A stretch of DNA of 47,695 bases, from contig UQUJ01000018.1 in assembly GCA_900544195.1 (NCBI GenBank), forward strand, positions 1-47,695, given 5' to 3'. This document shows positions 7,843 through 15,752 of the stretch, piece by piece. The stretch's first letter is position 1. The number at the start of each line of letters is the position of its first letter. The notes beneath the pieces are model-generated. The model worked only from the letters and a program-made list of their open reading frames with translations, made no database searches and had not been told where the DNA came from. Source of the stretch: an uncultured Alistipes sp. (GTDB lineage Bacteria > Bacteroidota > Bacteroidia > Bacteroidales > UBA932). The translations under genes were made by a program, and so were the position numbers.

Positions 7843-8476
7843 GTTCATATTCAGCCCTTACAACAAGGAAGGGGGAGCCGGTCCGAAGGCGCAGGGAATC
7901 GTCTATCGCAAGAATCGTTTCACGATGTTGGATAGCCACCATTTCTGGCTGTCTCCGACTCCGGATGTGAAGAGCAAAGGGTGGGACGAGAGAAAGTACA
8001 CCCGTGGAGCTTGCTGCGCCATATTCAAGGAAAACGCTACCGGCTTGCGTTTCTTCCTGATGATTAGTCACATGCCTTTGGGAAAGGAAGCCAACGCCAA
8101 TGCCGCTCCGGTCATCCTTGAGAGGGCGAAGGAATATAACCCCGAGAGCCTTCCGTCGTTCTTTGTCGGCGACCTTAACACAAGGGAATGGACCAAGTCT
8201 TCGGAATTGTTCCGCACTTATTGGAACGACACTTTCCTGACCGTTCCGGCTGATGTCCGCAAAGGTTCCGTCGGGACTTTCAACAAGCGGGGGGAGAACG
8301 AGGATATGAACGCCGCCCCGAGGATAGACTACATCTATTATCGTGGGGAAGGGGTCAAGCCTCTTGGCTACACCTGCGACAACAGGCGGTACGAAGGGTA
8401 CTATCCTTCAGATCATTGCCCGATCTACGCTGATTTTATTGTGACATTGCCTTTAGTCTCGACGGAAGGCCGGTAA
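7843..8476 (+). pseudogene. EEP-family phosphodiesterase, C-terminal remnant
   Basis: From about 7843 the frame reads WFIFSPYNKEGGAGPKAQG and continues through an ATG at 7925 to a stop at 8476. It aligns by eye with the intact paralogue next door (WFFSPYSQNGEGDKAHG there). The C-terminal motifs remain: SHMPL, SFFVGDLNTRE, RIDYIYYRGEG and PSDHCPIYADF. The first part of the fold, with the catalytic Asn and Glu, is missing because a deletion joined it to the SusC remnant. An internal ATG at 7925 would give a 183-aa protein without half of the active site, so activity is unlikely. Confidence 0.8.
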
Positions 8477-8486
8477 ATGTTTGGAA

Positions 8487-9275
8487 ATGAGATTCACGCT
8501 TGGTACATATAACCTCAGGATGGAGCATCTTGACTCCGGACACGATAACTGCTGGGCGGTCAGGAAACCAAGGCTACTGGCATCCCTGCGGAGCACCGGG
8601 TTCGATGTGGCCGGTCTTCAGGAGGTCAACTCCAGGATGCAGCGGGACTTGACGGAAGAACTTGGGAATGAATATTCATTCTGGTTTTTCAGTCCATATT
8701 CACAGAACGGGGAAGGGGACAAGGCACACGGCATAATGTTCAAAAAATCACTTTTCGACATGCTTGAAAGGAGTTTTTTCTGGATCTCCGACACTCCGGA
8801 TGTCTGTTCGCTGGCGGATGTGGGACCGAACGGAAACTATCGCCGTGGAGGGTGCTGCGCCGTGTTGAGGCATAAGGCTTCCGGAGAACGGTTGTTCCTG
8901 ATGTGTACCCACGCATGCTTCAACAAGGCTCCAAACGCCAGGTACGCACTTTTGTACCGCCGCATGGAAGAACGCTTCAACACGGAACGCCTGCCTTCTT
9001 TTCTGGTCGGCGACATGAACGCAGCCCCTGACACTCCCGCTTCCGTCTCTTTCCGTGAATATTGGCGTGACGCTTTTGATCTCGCTCTTTCGCATGAAGG
9101 CCCCTCAGGTACCTATAACGCCTATAAATATCCCTCAGGCCGTGACCGCATAGATTTCATCTACTGTCGCGGCGAAGGTGTGGCTGTCGAATCCTACCGC
9201 TGTGACCCTTCGTTGTATTCCGGCAGGTTCGCTTCTGACCATTTTCCTGTCAGCGCTGTCGTCAGAATCGGATAG
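8487..9275 (+). CDS. Endonuclease/exonuclease/phosphatase (EEP) family protein
   Basis: 262 aa from the ATG at 8487. The EEP active-site set is complete: Asn9 (GTYNLR), Glu46 (GLQEVN), His142 (CTHACF), Asp176 and Asn178 (VGDMNAAP), RIDFIY near 221-226, and the final Asp251-His252 (ASDHFP). This is a Mg-dependent phosphoesterase fold shared by sphingomyelinase-, DNase I- and inositol-phosphatase-type enzymes. No signal peptide is visible, unlike the paralogue at 10781. It starts 10 nt after the stop of the truncated paralogue and has close sequence similarity to it, pointing to tandem duplication. In Bacteroidota, EEP proteins near glycan loci are thought to remove phosphate or phosphodiester groups. 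Substrate unknown. Confidence 0.85.
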   Translation: MRFTLGTYNLRMEHLDSGHDNCWAVRKPRLLASLRSTGFDVAGLQEVNSRMQRDLTEELGNEYSFWFFSPYSQNGEGDKAHGIMFKKSLFDMLERSFFWISDTPDVCSLADVGPNGNYRRGGCCAVLRHKASGERLFLMCTHACFNKAPNARYALLYRRMEERFNTERLPSFLVGDMNAAPDTPASVSFREYWRDAFDLALSHEGPSGTYNAYKYPSGRDRIDFIYCRGEGVAVESYRCDPSLYSGRFASDHFPVSAVVRIG

Positions 9276-9332
9276 TGCCTTTTGGCAAGGTGTTTCACGG
9301 TCAGAGATTACGTGATTTTGCCGAGGAATCAC

Positions 9333-9341
9333 TATCTTTGC
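9333..9341 (+). promoter_or_regulatory. yicC promoter -7 box
   Basis: TATCTTTGC matches TAnnTTTGC, with a TTTTG at 9316-9320 as a possible though close-set -33 element. It is 58 nt upstream of the ATG at 9400. Confidence 0.5.
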
Positions 9342-9399
9342 GCCGGAAGCGGGATCCTGCTGTGATGAATCCCGGTCCGGGTGATTTTAATTTTTGAAT

Positions 9400-10287
9400 A
9401 TGATCAAGTCAATGACCGGTTACGGCAAGGCTGAGGCCGTCCTGGAGACAGGGAAACTCACCATCGAGATCAAGACGCTGAACGGCAAAAACTCTGACGC
9501 CAACATCAAGTCTTCGCTTCTTCCCAAAGACAAGGAACTGCTTGTGCGCAGGAAGATTACGGATTCCCTTGTACGTGGAACGATCGACTTTTACATCACA
9601 TGGGAGCCGAAGGCCGGTGGAATGGCCAAGCAGATCAACAAGGAACTTCTTCGGGAATATTACGACCAGCTGATGGACTTCAGCGCCTCGCTTCCTGTTT
9701 TTGACTCTCTGTCTTTCAATCCTAACGAGATGCTCGCCTCCATCCTGCGTTTCCCTGACGTGATGGACAACTCCCGGCAGGACATCATCACCGAGGAGAA
9801 CTGGCCGGTAGTGGAAAAGGCCATAGACGAGGCTATTGCCGCCGTCAATGACTATCGCGCGAAGGAGGGTGAGGCTCTCTACAGGGATGTCACCTCAAGG
9901 GTGCGGAACATCCTTGACCTTGAGAATCAGGTGGAGGGCTTCGAGAAGGAGAGGATCGACGCCGTGAGGGAGAAACTGATGAAGAATCTGGAGGCTCTCC
10001 AGCAGAAGGTGGATCCGTCCCGTTTTGAGCAGGAGATGATCTTCTACCTTGAGAAACTGGACATCAACGAGGAGAAAGTCCGTCTCCGCCAGCACTGCAA
10101 GTACTTCGTGGACACGATTGACGGTGAGGAATATCCCGGCCGCAAGCTTGGCTTCATCATCCAGGAGATGGGCCGCGAGATCAACACGACCGGCTCCAAA
10201 GCCAACCATTCCGGCATGCAGAAGGTCGTCGTCCGGATGAAGGATGAACTCGAGAAGATCCGCGAGCAGTCCCTGAACATCCTCTGA
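9400..10287 (+). CDS. yicC: YicC family endoribonuclease
   Basis: 295 aa, normal length for YicC. The N-terminal signature MIKSMTGYGKAE and the C-terminal DUF1732 block (PGRKLGFIIQEMGREINT, GSKANHSGMQ, ELEKIREQSLNIL) are diagnostic. YicC proteins are cytoplasmic, oligomeric, metal-dependent endoribonucleases implicated in small-RNA turnover. The ATG at 9400 is chosen because MIKSMTGYG is the conserved start; an in-frame TTG 6 nt earlier is less likely. In many bacteria gmk follows yicC; here the downstream sequence is gene debris instead, so the usual pairing has been lost or was never present. Confidence 0.93.
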   Translation: MIKSMTGYGKAEAVLETGKLTIEIKTLNGKNSDANIKSSLLPKDKELLVRRKITDSLVRGTIDFYITWEPKAGGMAKQINKELLREYYDQLMDFSASLPVFDSLSFNPNEMLASILRFPDVMDNSRQDIITEENWPVVEKAIDEAIAAVNDYRAKEGEALYRDVTSRVRNILDLENQVEGFEKERIDAVREKLMKNLEALQQKVDPSRFEQEMIFYLEKLDINEEKVRLRQHCKYFVDTIDGEEYPGRKLGFIIQEMGREINTTGSKANHSGMQKVVVRMKDELEKIREQSLNIL

Positions 10288-10335
10288 TGGGATAATCATA
10301 GCGCGCGTGTCGCGCTCCCCACGGAGCCTTTCTCG

Positions 10336-10515
10336 TTACAGAATGTCGGGGTACTGGCGGGCGAAAGTGGCGAACGCTCCGTAGAGGGCGGCTTCCTTGA
10401 TGTTGGCGACGGGTGAAAGGTGTTTCAAGGAGGCCACACCTGCAAGCCCCCGCCTTAAGGTGTCTTCCATGAATATGTAGGAGCGGGAAATCTGGCCTCC
10501 GACCAGTGTATTTGC
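10336..10515 (-). pseudogene. ROK kinase C-terminal fragment (paralogue of 3499-4410)
   Basis: The reverse strand encodes LVGGQISRSYIFMEDTLRRG, then LAGVASLKHLSPVANIKEAA, LYGAFATFARQYPDIL and a stop. This is nearly identical to the C-terminus of the intact kinase (LLGGQISRSYIFMEKALKEG..., ending AALYGAFATFARQYPDIQ). Upstream sequence does not continue the kinase. Only about 60 codons survive, so it is a dead duplicate. Confidence 0.85.
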
Positions 10516-10559
10516 CTGCGGAATAGACATCAGCTTTGGCCTGTTCCTGAACTTCGCGC

Positions 10560-10788
10560 CTTCTTCAGGCCGTGGCTGCCGTGGCTGCTCCAGGGGTGAT
10601 GGGCGGGGTGCTGATGGCCTCGATCGGCCTTCTGGAGTCGGTACTCGGTTTCACCCCCTGACCAGTGCGCCCTGATGATGGCCATCTACCTTGCGCTTGA
10701 CGGCTACGGCCCTGCCTGCAACGTCAGTGGTGACGCGGCGATAGCACTCGTTATTGACAGATTATTCGGAGGAAAGAAAAATGGATAA
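10560..10788 (+). pseudogene. Dicarboxylate/amino acid:cation symporter C-terminal fragment (frameshifted)
   Basis: One frame gives AVAAPGVMGGVLMASIGLLE then SVLGFTP and a stop at about 10660. The next frame continues at once with DQCALMMAIYLALDGYGPAC, NVSGDAAIALVIDRLFGGKK and stops at 10788. The NVSGDAAIALVID block and the AAPGV-GG stretch match the C-terminal helices of SDF-family Na+/H+ symporters of Bacteroidota. A single-base frameshift in the C-run near 10657 and loss of the N-terminal part make it a pseudogene. Its last codons contain the ribosome-binding site and start of the next gene. Confidence 0.75.
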
Positions 10789-11749
10789 GATATTAAAACT
10801 CATTCTGTCTTGTGCCTTTGTCATCGGGCTTTCTGTCCACGGACCGATAGCCGACGCGCAGAGAGGCACGGCATTCGATGCGAGATTCAAGATCGCCGAG
10901 GGCGCGGATCTCCGCATTTTGGACGACAACATCTGGGACTACAGCAAGGACACGATTCCTCCGAAATGGAAGGCGATCGGAGAGGATCCGCGTGATTTCA
11001 AAAGAGCACCCCTGTTCGCGAGATTGATTAAGGACTATCTTCCGGATGTTTTCGCTTTTCAGGAGTATTCTGACCACATGCACAAAGAATTCTATCATCT
11101 TGTGCGGAATAATGGCTATGTCATTGCTTGGGAATCGAAAAGGGATTGGAACAACACGCCGATCTTCTACAACAGCAAGACCCTTGAGCTACTGTACGTG
11201 AACTACAATCTCTATACTCCCAAGCAGTGGTGCAACCACGGCTCTAAATCATTCACTTCCGCCGTGATGAAAAGGAAAGCTGATGGAAAGACTTTTGCAT
11301 TGATAGGCACACATCTCTGGTGGAAAAGTGACAAGGCCAAACCCGGCAGCACGATGGCGAGAGCGTCTCAGGTGCGTCTCGTGATGGCGGAGACCGAAAT
11401 CATCAGAGCGAAGTTCGGTGACATTCCGGTGTTCGTGGTCGGTGACATGAACTGCGAGGAGGACACTGTCCCCATCCAGCAGTTTATCCAGGGCGGTTAT
11501 GTGCCTTGCTACAAAGCCGCCACATTATACGGCGACACGCACAATGGTCATCATATCTGCGGACCCTCGGACGGATATTCCGTTGACAGCCGCAGACGCG
11601 GGCAAGACCGTACCTCAGGAGCGATTGATCACTGTCTGATCTACAATCCGAGCGGCAAGACCGAAGTCAAGGTGTTCGACTGCATAATGGAGAGCTATAC
11701 TGTCGGGATCACAGACCATTACCCGAATCTGATTGATGTGAGGCTGTAG
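10781..11749 (+). CDS. Secreted EEP-family phosphoesterase
   Basis: 322 aa from the ATG at 10781, preceded by GGAGGAAAGAAAA. The ORF can be extended 27 nt upstream, but that part is the symporter remnant. A signal peptide (MDKILKLILSCAFVIGLSVHG ... ADAQ) predicts export. Active-site residues are present: Asn50 (ILDDNIWDY), Glu95 (FAFQEYSD), His178 (IGTHLWW), Asp222 and Asn224 (VVGDMNCEE), and Asp312-His313 (ITDHYP). It is only distantly related to the pair at 7843-9275. The stop of the dead symporter overlaps its start (AATGGATAA), so the two were once translationally coupled. A role in dephosphorylating an imported or surface substrate is inferred. Confidence 0.85.
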   Translation: MDKILKLILSCAFVIGLSVHGPIADAQRGTAFDARFKIAEGADLRILDDNIWDYSKDTIPPKWKAIGEDPRDFKRAPLFARLIKDYLPDVFAFQEYSDHMHKEFYHLVRNNGYVIAWESKRDWNNTPIFYNSKTLELLYVNYNLYTPKQWCNHGSKSFTSAVMKRKADGKTFALIGTHLWWKSDKAKPGSTMARASQVRLVMAETEIIRAKFGDIPVFVVGDMNCEEDTVPIQQFIQGGYVPCYKAATLYGDTHNGHHICGPSDGYSVDSRRRGQDRTSGAIDHCLIYNPSGKTEVKVFDCIMESYTVGITDHYPNLIDVRL

Positions 11750-11828
11750 CGCTGTGGGGAAGGAAGATCATTAGTTATATAATAATTAGCCTTTACAGGA
11801 TAGATCTCCGTGAGCAAATATATGGGTC

Positions 11829-12054
11829 TTGCTCACGAGACTGGGCTGTAAGGTGCTTTGGTGCGCGGAAGACCGGGTTTTGCTCACGAGACTGGGCTGT
11901 AAGGTTCTTTGGTGCGCGGAAAGCCGGGTTTTGCTCACGAGACTGGGCTGTAAGGTTCTTTGGTGCGCGGAAGACCGGGTCTTGCTCACGAGACTGGGCT
12001 GTAAGGCGCTTTGGTGCGCGGAAGACCGGGTTTTGTTCACGAGACTGGGCAAAT
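11829..12054. repeat. 51-bp tandem repeat, about 4.4 copies
   Basis: Units start at 11829, 11880, 11931, 11982 and a partial at 12033. The unit begins TTGCTCACGAGACTGGGCTG and ends GCGCGGAAGACCGGGTT. Copies are about 90-98% identical. Because 51 is a multiple of 3, all units stay open in one frame on each strand, giving artefactual ORFs of 17-residue repeats. The array lies just downstream of rmuC's stop (12062) and about 80 bp after the EEP gene. The word TTGCTCACGAGA recurs in the palindrome at 39566-39611. Confidence 0.9.
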
Positions 12055-12061
12055 GAGAGGC

Positions 12062-13528
12062 TTATTCGGTGTCTTGGGCGGAAGTTGGTGATAGTTCGGG
12101 TGGAATTATGGACTCGGGGCCGGTTTTGCGGGCTCCGGGTTTTATTTTGGCCTGGGACTTCTTGGGGGAGAGGCCGAGTCTCTCCAGCTTTTGGATCTTC
12201 TTGACGACACTCTGGTTGGACTCGGTCAGTTTCTTGGTCGAGGTCTCGTAGGCAGTCTGGGCCTTGCCGAGCATGGTTCCGATCGCCACATAGCTCTCCA
12301 TCCAGCCGCTGAGCTGGCTCATCAGCTCCTCGGCTGTCTTGTAAACCTCGGCGATGTTCTTCTCCTGGTTCGCCTGCTTCCATGCCATCTGGATCATATT
12401 CAGAACTATCACGAGAGTCATCTGGCTCACGATCAACACATTGTTGTCCTTGGCCACCTGCCAGAGCATCGGATCCTCCTCCAGCATAAGCCTGAACGCC
12501 CCCTCGACCGGGATGAACATCAGATTGTAGTTCACTTTCCGCCTCCCTTCCGGAATATACGAGGCGTAGTCCTTGGTCTTAAGCTCGTCCACATGCTTGC
12601 GGACGCTCTCGACATGGGCCTTGGCGAACCTTACTCGATCCTCCACCTTCTCCGCGTTGATATATTCCTTGTAAGAGTTCAGACTGACCTTTGAATCGAT
12701 GATGACGGTCGTGTCGTCCGGGTAAAGCACCATCACGTCCGGGATCATCGTCCTGCCGCCCTCGCTCTTGATCTCATGCCCAGCCTCGTCCGTCATCACG
12801 CTCTGGGTGAAGAAGTGCACGCCTTCCACCAGCCCGGCGTTCTTCAGCACGTCGGTCAACAGCATTTCGCCGAAGTCTCCTTGGACCTTTGAATATCCCG
12901 TAAGCGCGTTCGCCAGGTTTCTGGCCTCGTCTCCCACCGCCTGCGACCGCTCCATCACATTGTGAATATGCTCTTTCAGCTGCGCGCTTTGCTCCACGGC
13001 CTCCTTTCTGGACTCCTGCACGGCCTTGCCGAACTCGGCGAACTTCTCTTGTATCGGTTTCAGAAGATCGGAGATCGACTCCGCGCTCTGCCTCTTGAAC
13101 TCGGAACTGTTGTCCGCCGACAGGGCCTTGAACGCATCCTTCATATTCTCAAGTTCTTTTGCATGCTGCTCCTTCTGCATATTCAAAGCCCTTTCCTGCG
13201 CCTCCTTCTGCTCCGCCATCGCCTTTTCCTGGATTTCCCTTTGGGCGGCCATAGCTTTCTCCTGAGCTTGCCTTTGTGCTTCAAGCGCTTTCTCCTGCTC
13301 CTCCCTGAGCCGGCTTTCATATTCATCCCTGGCCTTGAGTGTGCTTTCCAGCGCCGCCTTCTCTCCGGTCAGTTCCATCAGCTGCCTCCGGAGATCGTCC
13401 TCCGCGTCCTCATATTCCTTGGCAATCCTTTGCCTTTCCGCCGCATTCCTCTGAATGACGACAAGCAGTGCCACCACGGCAGCCACCGCCACCGCCGAGA
13501 TCAAAACTAATATCACCGTAAGATTCAT
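12062..13528 (-). CDS. rmuC: RmuC-like DNA recombination protein
   Basis: 488 aa from the ATG at 13528 (MNLTVILVLISAVAV), chosen over an upstream ATG at 13567 because it puts the membrane anchor at the N-terminus, as in RmuC. Residues about 4-26 are a membrane segment, about 30-190 a long coiled coil rich in EKA(M/L)..Q repeats, and about 215-420 the RmuC nuclease-like domain, with QGDFGEMLLTDVLKNAGL, MIPDVMVLYPDDTTVIIDSK (the PD...D-x-K-like core) and DYASYIPEGRRKVNYNLMFIP. RmuC proteins limit recombination at inverted repeats; the biochemical activity is inferred from the fold. The Pro/Lys-rich tail is probably disordered. Confidence 0.93.
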   Translation of the reverse strand: MNLTVILVLISAVAVAAVVALLVVIQRNAAERQRIAKEYEDAEDDLRRQLMELTGEKAALESTLKARDEYESRLREEQEKALEAQRQAQEKAMAAQREIQEKAMAEQKEAQERALNMQKEQHAKELENMKDAFKALSADNSSEFKRQSAESISDLLKPIQEKFAEFGKAVQESRKEAVEQSAQLKEHIHNVMERSQAVGDEARNLANALTGYSKVQGDFGEMLLTDVLKNAGLVEGVHFFTQSVMTDEAGHEIKSEGGRTMIPDVMVLYPDDTTVIIDSKVSLNSYKEYINAEKVEDRVRFAKAHVESVRKHVDELKTKDYASYIPEGRRKVNYNLMFIPVEGAFRLMLEEDPMLWQVAKDNNVLIVSQMTLVIVLNMIQMAWKQANQEKNIAEVYKTAEELMSQLSGWMESYVAIGTMLGKAQTAYETSTKKLTESNQSVVKKIQKLERLGLSPKKSQAKIKPGARKTGPESIIPPELSPTSAQDTE

Positions 13529-13625
13529 AAACTGAATGTATTTGCGAAGCCAATCTCTTAAAATCAAGTCATTGATCTGCTTCAGTTGGTCGTTTCCGAC
13601 ATAATGCTGTCATAATGTAAAACAA

Positions 13626-13647
13626 CATTATGTAAAATTACATAATG
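13626..13647. promoter_or_regulatory. AT-rich palindrome upstream of rmuC / toxin pair
   Basis: CATTATGTAA-AA-TTACATAATG is a perfect 10-nt inverted repeat, with further TAATGT/ACGTAA half-sites at 13611-13665. It is in the 326-nt gap between rmuC and the HigB-like gene. It may be an operator for either gene; the rest of the gap holds nothing else recognised. Confidence 0.5.
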
Positions 13648-13854
13648 TAATATTACGTAAAATTCCCGTAAAATTCAACGAGAGGATAAAAAACATATAT
13701 AATTGCAAAGAAACAGAAAAAGTTCGGTTGTTACCCCCTGTGATGTTTGGTCGGTTGTGACAAATCGCATAAATTGCTTTTTGTCCGGTTCGGAATTGAC
13801 TGAAAAATAATTCTGGAACGGTGTCGCATTTTGGAAACTTTTATTATTTTTGTA

Positions 13855-14184
13855 ATGTTTAAACTGATATTATTGGAAGATGCGCGTAGATTTCTCAAGA
13901 AACTGCCGCCGCAAGTGATGAAAAAGATTATCTACAACATTGACAGGGTGGTTGGAGGAGAAATAAACGCGGAACTGTTTAAGAAACTTGAAGGGACTGA
14001 GATATGGGAGTTCAGAACATTGTATAACAGGAATTCTTATAGACTCTTTGCGTTTTGGGATTCGCATAATGGAACTTTTGTGGTGGCGACACACGGCATC
14101 GTGAAGAAAACGCGGAAGACTCCGTGCAAAGAGATTGCGAAGGCCGAGGCTATAATGAAAGAATATTTTAATGACAAAGGGTAA
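13855..14184 (+). CDS. HigB/RelE-type toxin (Gp49-like)
   Basis: 109 aa from the ATG at 13855; an earlier in-frame non-ATG start at 13831 is unlikely. The fold pattern is that of phage-derived Gp49-like/HigB ribosome-dependent mRNA interferases: FKLILLEDARRFLKKLPPQV, then a helix, then LEGTEIWEFRTLYNRNSYRL, FAFWDSHNGTFVVATHGIVKK and KEIAKAEAIMKEYF. The WEFR and RLF strands carry the basic residues expected around the active site. The gene is followed by an XRE antitoxin with a 1-nt stop/start overlap, the usual toxin-first order of HigBA. A TATTTTTG box ends just 2 nt before the ATG, so transcription may start at or inside the ORF; otherwise that box is coincidence. Confidence 0.85.
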   Translation: MFKLILLEDARRFLKKLPPQVMKKIIYNIDRVVGGEINAELFKKLEGTEIWEFRTLYNRNSYRLFAFWDSHNGTFVVATHGIVKKTRKTPCKEIAKAEAIMKEYFNDKG

Positions 14185-14513
14185 TGGAAAATATGAAAAC
14201 GTACACATTTGATGAGGTCAAGGATGAACTTCTTGGAAAGATAGGAACTTCTGAACGTGATGAACATGAGCGTAAGGTCGCTGATGCGGTCAATGCCTTC
14301 AGACTTGGAGAGGTTGTCCGGGAGCGGCGTTTGGATCAGAATCTGACCCAGGAGGAACTTGGGAAGAGGATGGGAGTCAAGAAGTCTCAGGTGTCCAAAC
14401 TGGAGAGAGGAGATGATATGTCACTCCGCTCGATGCGCCGGGTTTTCCGCGCCCTCGGGGTCGAGTCCGCGACACTTGACCTCGGGGCTGCCGGAAAGGT
14501 CACCTTGTGGTGA
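14184..14513 (+). CDS. XRE-family HTH antitoxin (HigA-like)
   Basis: 109 aa. ATG at 14184 shares its A with the toxin's TAA (TAATG), indicating translational coupling. Residues about 48-103 are a Cro/C1-type HTH: VRERRLDQNLTQEELGKRMG, VKKSQVSKLERGDDMSLRSM, RRVFRALGVE. The N-terminal 45 residues probably wrap the toxin. It should neutralise the toxin and repress its own promoter. Confidence 0.9.
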   Translation: MENMKTYTFDEVKDELLGKIGTSERDEHERKVADAVNAFRLGEVVRERRLDQNLTQEELGKRMGVKKSQVSKLERGDDMSLRSMRRVFRALGVESATLDLGAAGKVTLW

Positions 14514-14544
14514 CGGGGCGGGATCGGCTTGATTGAAGCGAAGC

Positions 14545-15747
14545 CTACATCAACCCCAGAAACCTTGTGCGTGCGAGCATGCAGCATCCGAGCGATCCTG
14601 CTTTGCGCCCGAGTTTTGAGAACACGATGGTGGTGTCCTTGCTCACTATGTTAAGGGAGTATTTCTTGATCGCCGCTCGTACAGGAAGCATAAGATAGTC
14701 CCCGCCGACGGTCAGTTTCCCGCCAAGGATGACTATTTCCGGATTGAAAATGTTGATCAGTCCGGCTATGCCTCTTCCGAGGGTAGTGCCGATCTCTCCC
14801 ATCGCATCGATCGCCACGACATCCTCTTCCTCGACGGCTCCAAGCAGGTCGTTGAGCGTCAGTTCTTTTCCTGTCTTGTATTTGTCAGCCAGCATAGACG
14901 GGCATCCCGCCTCCAGTTTCTCCGTCACTATCCGTTGGAGAGCCGAGCCGGAGGCTCCGGTCTCCAGACAGCCGATCTTTCCGCAGCGGCAGATCTGTCC
15001 GTTGTCCAGAAACGGGAAATGTCCGAACTCTCCGGAAAAACCGGACTTGCCATAGTACAGGTCGCCGTTCAGGATCATTCCCATGCCGAGTCCCCATCCG
15101 ACATTGATGAACAGCACGCTCCTCTCTCCGTTGGCGATTCCGCTGCGGAACTCCCCGTAAGTCATTGCCCTGGAGTCGTTGTCGAGGGCTACCGGAACTC
15201 CGAGGTCTTCCTCAAGAATGGCGCTCAGCGGTTTGTCCTCGTTGATGAAATACGTGAAGCTGTAGCCGGAAGCGGTGTTGACCCGTCCGGTAAGGTCAAC
15301 ATTGCACGCAAGCATGCGTTCGGAGCCAAGCCCATTGTCCTCAAGGGTTTTCCGGATGAGTCCGCAAAGCTTTCTGCAGGAATCCTCCGTGTTCCTCAGG
15401 GTGAACTCGACATCCTCGTCATAGGACAGGGTCTGCCCCTTGAAGTCCATTGTCATGATGTTGGCGTGGTTTCTTTCCAGATCCACTCCCACAAAGAACC
15501 CGGCCTCCGGATTGAGACCGAATATGCTTGGTCTCCGCCCGCTGGCCGAGCCTTTTTTTCCAAGGTCCTCCAACCATCCGTCATCAATCAGTTCCCCGAC
15601 TATCTTGGTGGTGGTCGGCACGCTGCAGTTCAATTCACGGGCGAAATCTGCGATGCTGAAATCGCCCGAGTTCATGCACAGTTCCAGAATCTTTTGCTTG
15701 ATTATGGAATTCTTGTCCGAGAGGTTCTCGCTGAAATATTTGACCAT
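14545..15747 (-). CDS. ROK-family transcriptional repressor (NagC/XylR type)
   Basis: 400 aa. Residues about 14-75 are a winged helix (IADFARELNCSVPTTTKIVG, GWLEDLGKK...SGRRP). The rest is a ROK domain: FFVGVDLERNHANI (84-97), VALDNDSRAMTYGEF (186-200), FINVGWGLGMGM (213-224), Glu240/His243 in SGEFGHF, and the zinc motif CRCGKIGC (Cys253, 255, 260) absent from the kinase at 3499. It is the last gene of the leftward operon, 5 nt after the MFS stop, so it probably controls the divergent locus in response to the imported sugar or its phosphate. Whether it also has kinase activity cannot be told. Confidence 0.9.
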   Translation of the reverse strand: MVKYFSENLSDKNSIIKQKILELCMNSGDFSIADFARELNCSVPTTTKIVGELIDDGWLEDLGKKGSASGRRPSIFGLNPEAGFFVGVDLERNHANIMTMDFKGQTLSYDEDVEFTLRNTEDSCRKLCGLIRKTLEDNGLGSERMLACNVDLTGRVNTASGYSFTYFINEDKPLSAILEEDLGVPVALDNDSRAMTYGEFRSGIANGERSVLFINVGWGLGMGMILNGDLYYGKSGFSGEFGHFPFLDNGQICRCGKIGCLETGASGSALQRIVTEKLEAGCPSMLADKYKTGKELTLNDLLGAVEEEDVVAIDAMGEIGTTLGRGIAGLINIFNPEIVILGGKLTVGGDYLMLPVRAAIKKYSLNIVSKDTTIVFSKLGRKAGSLGCCMLARTRFLGLM

Positions 15748-15752
15748 CCGCT

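Noticed and set aside
11786..12056. Reverse 88-aa and forward 75-aa ORFs with 17-residue repeats
   Set aside because: Products of a 51-bp tandem repeat (multiple of 3) that is open on both strands; no start signals or homology.
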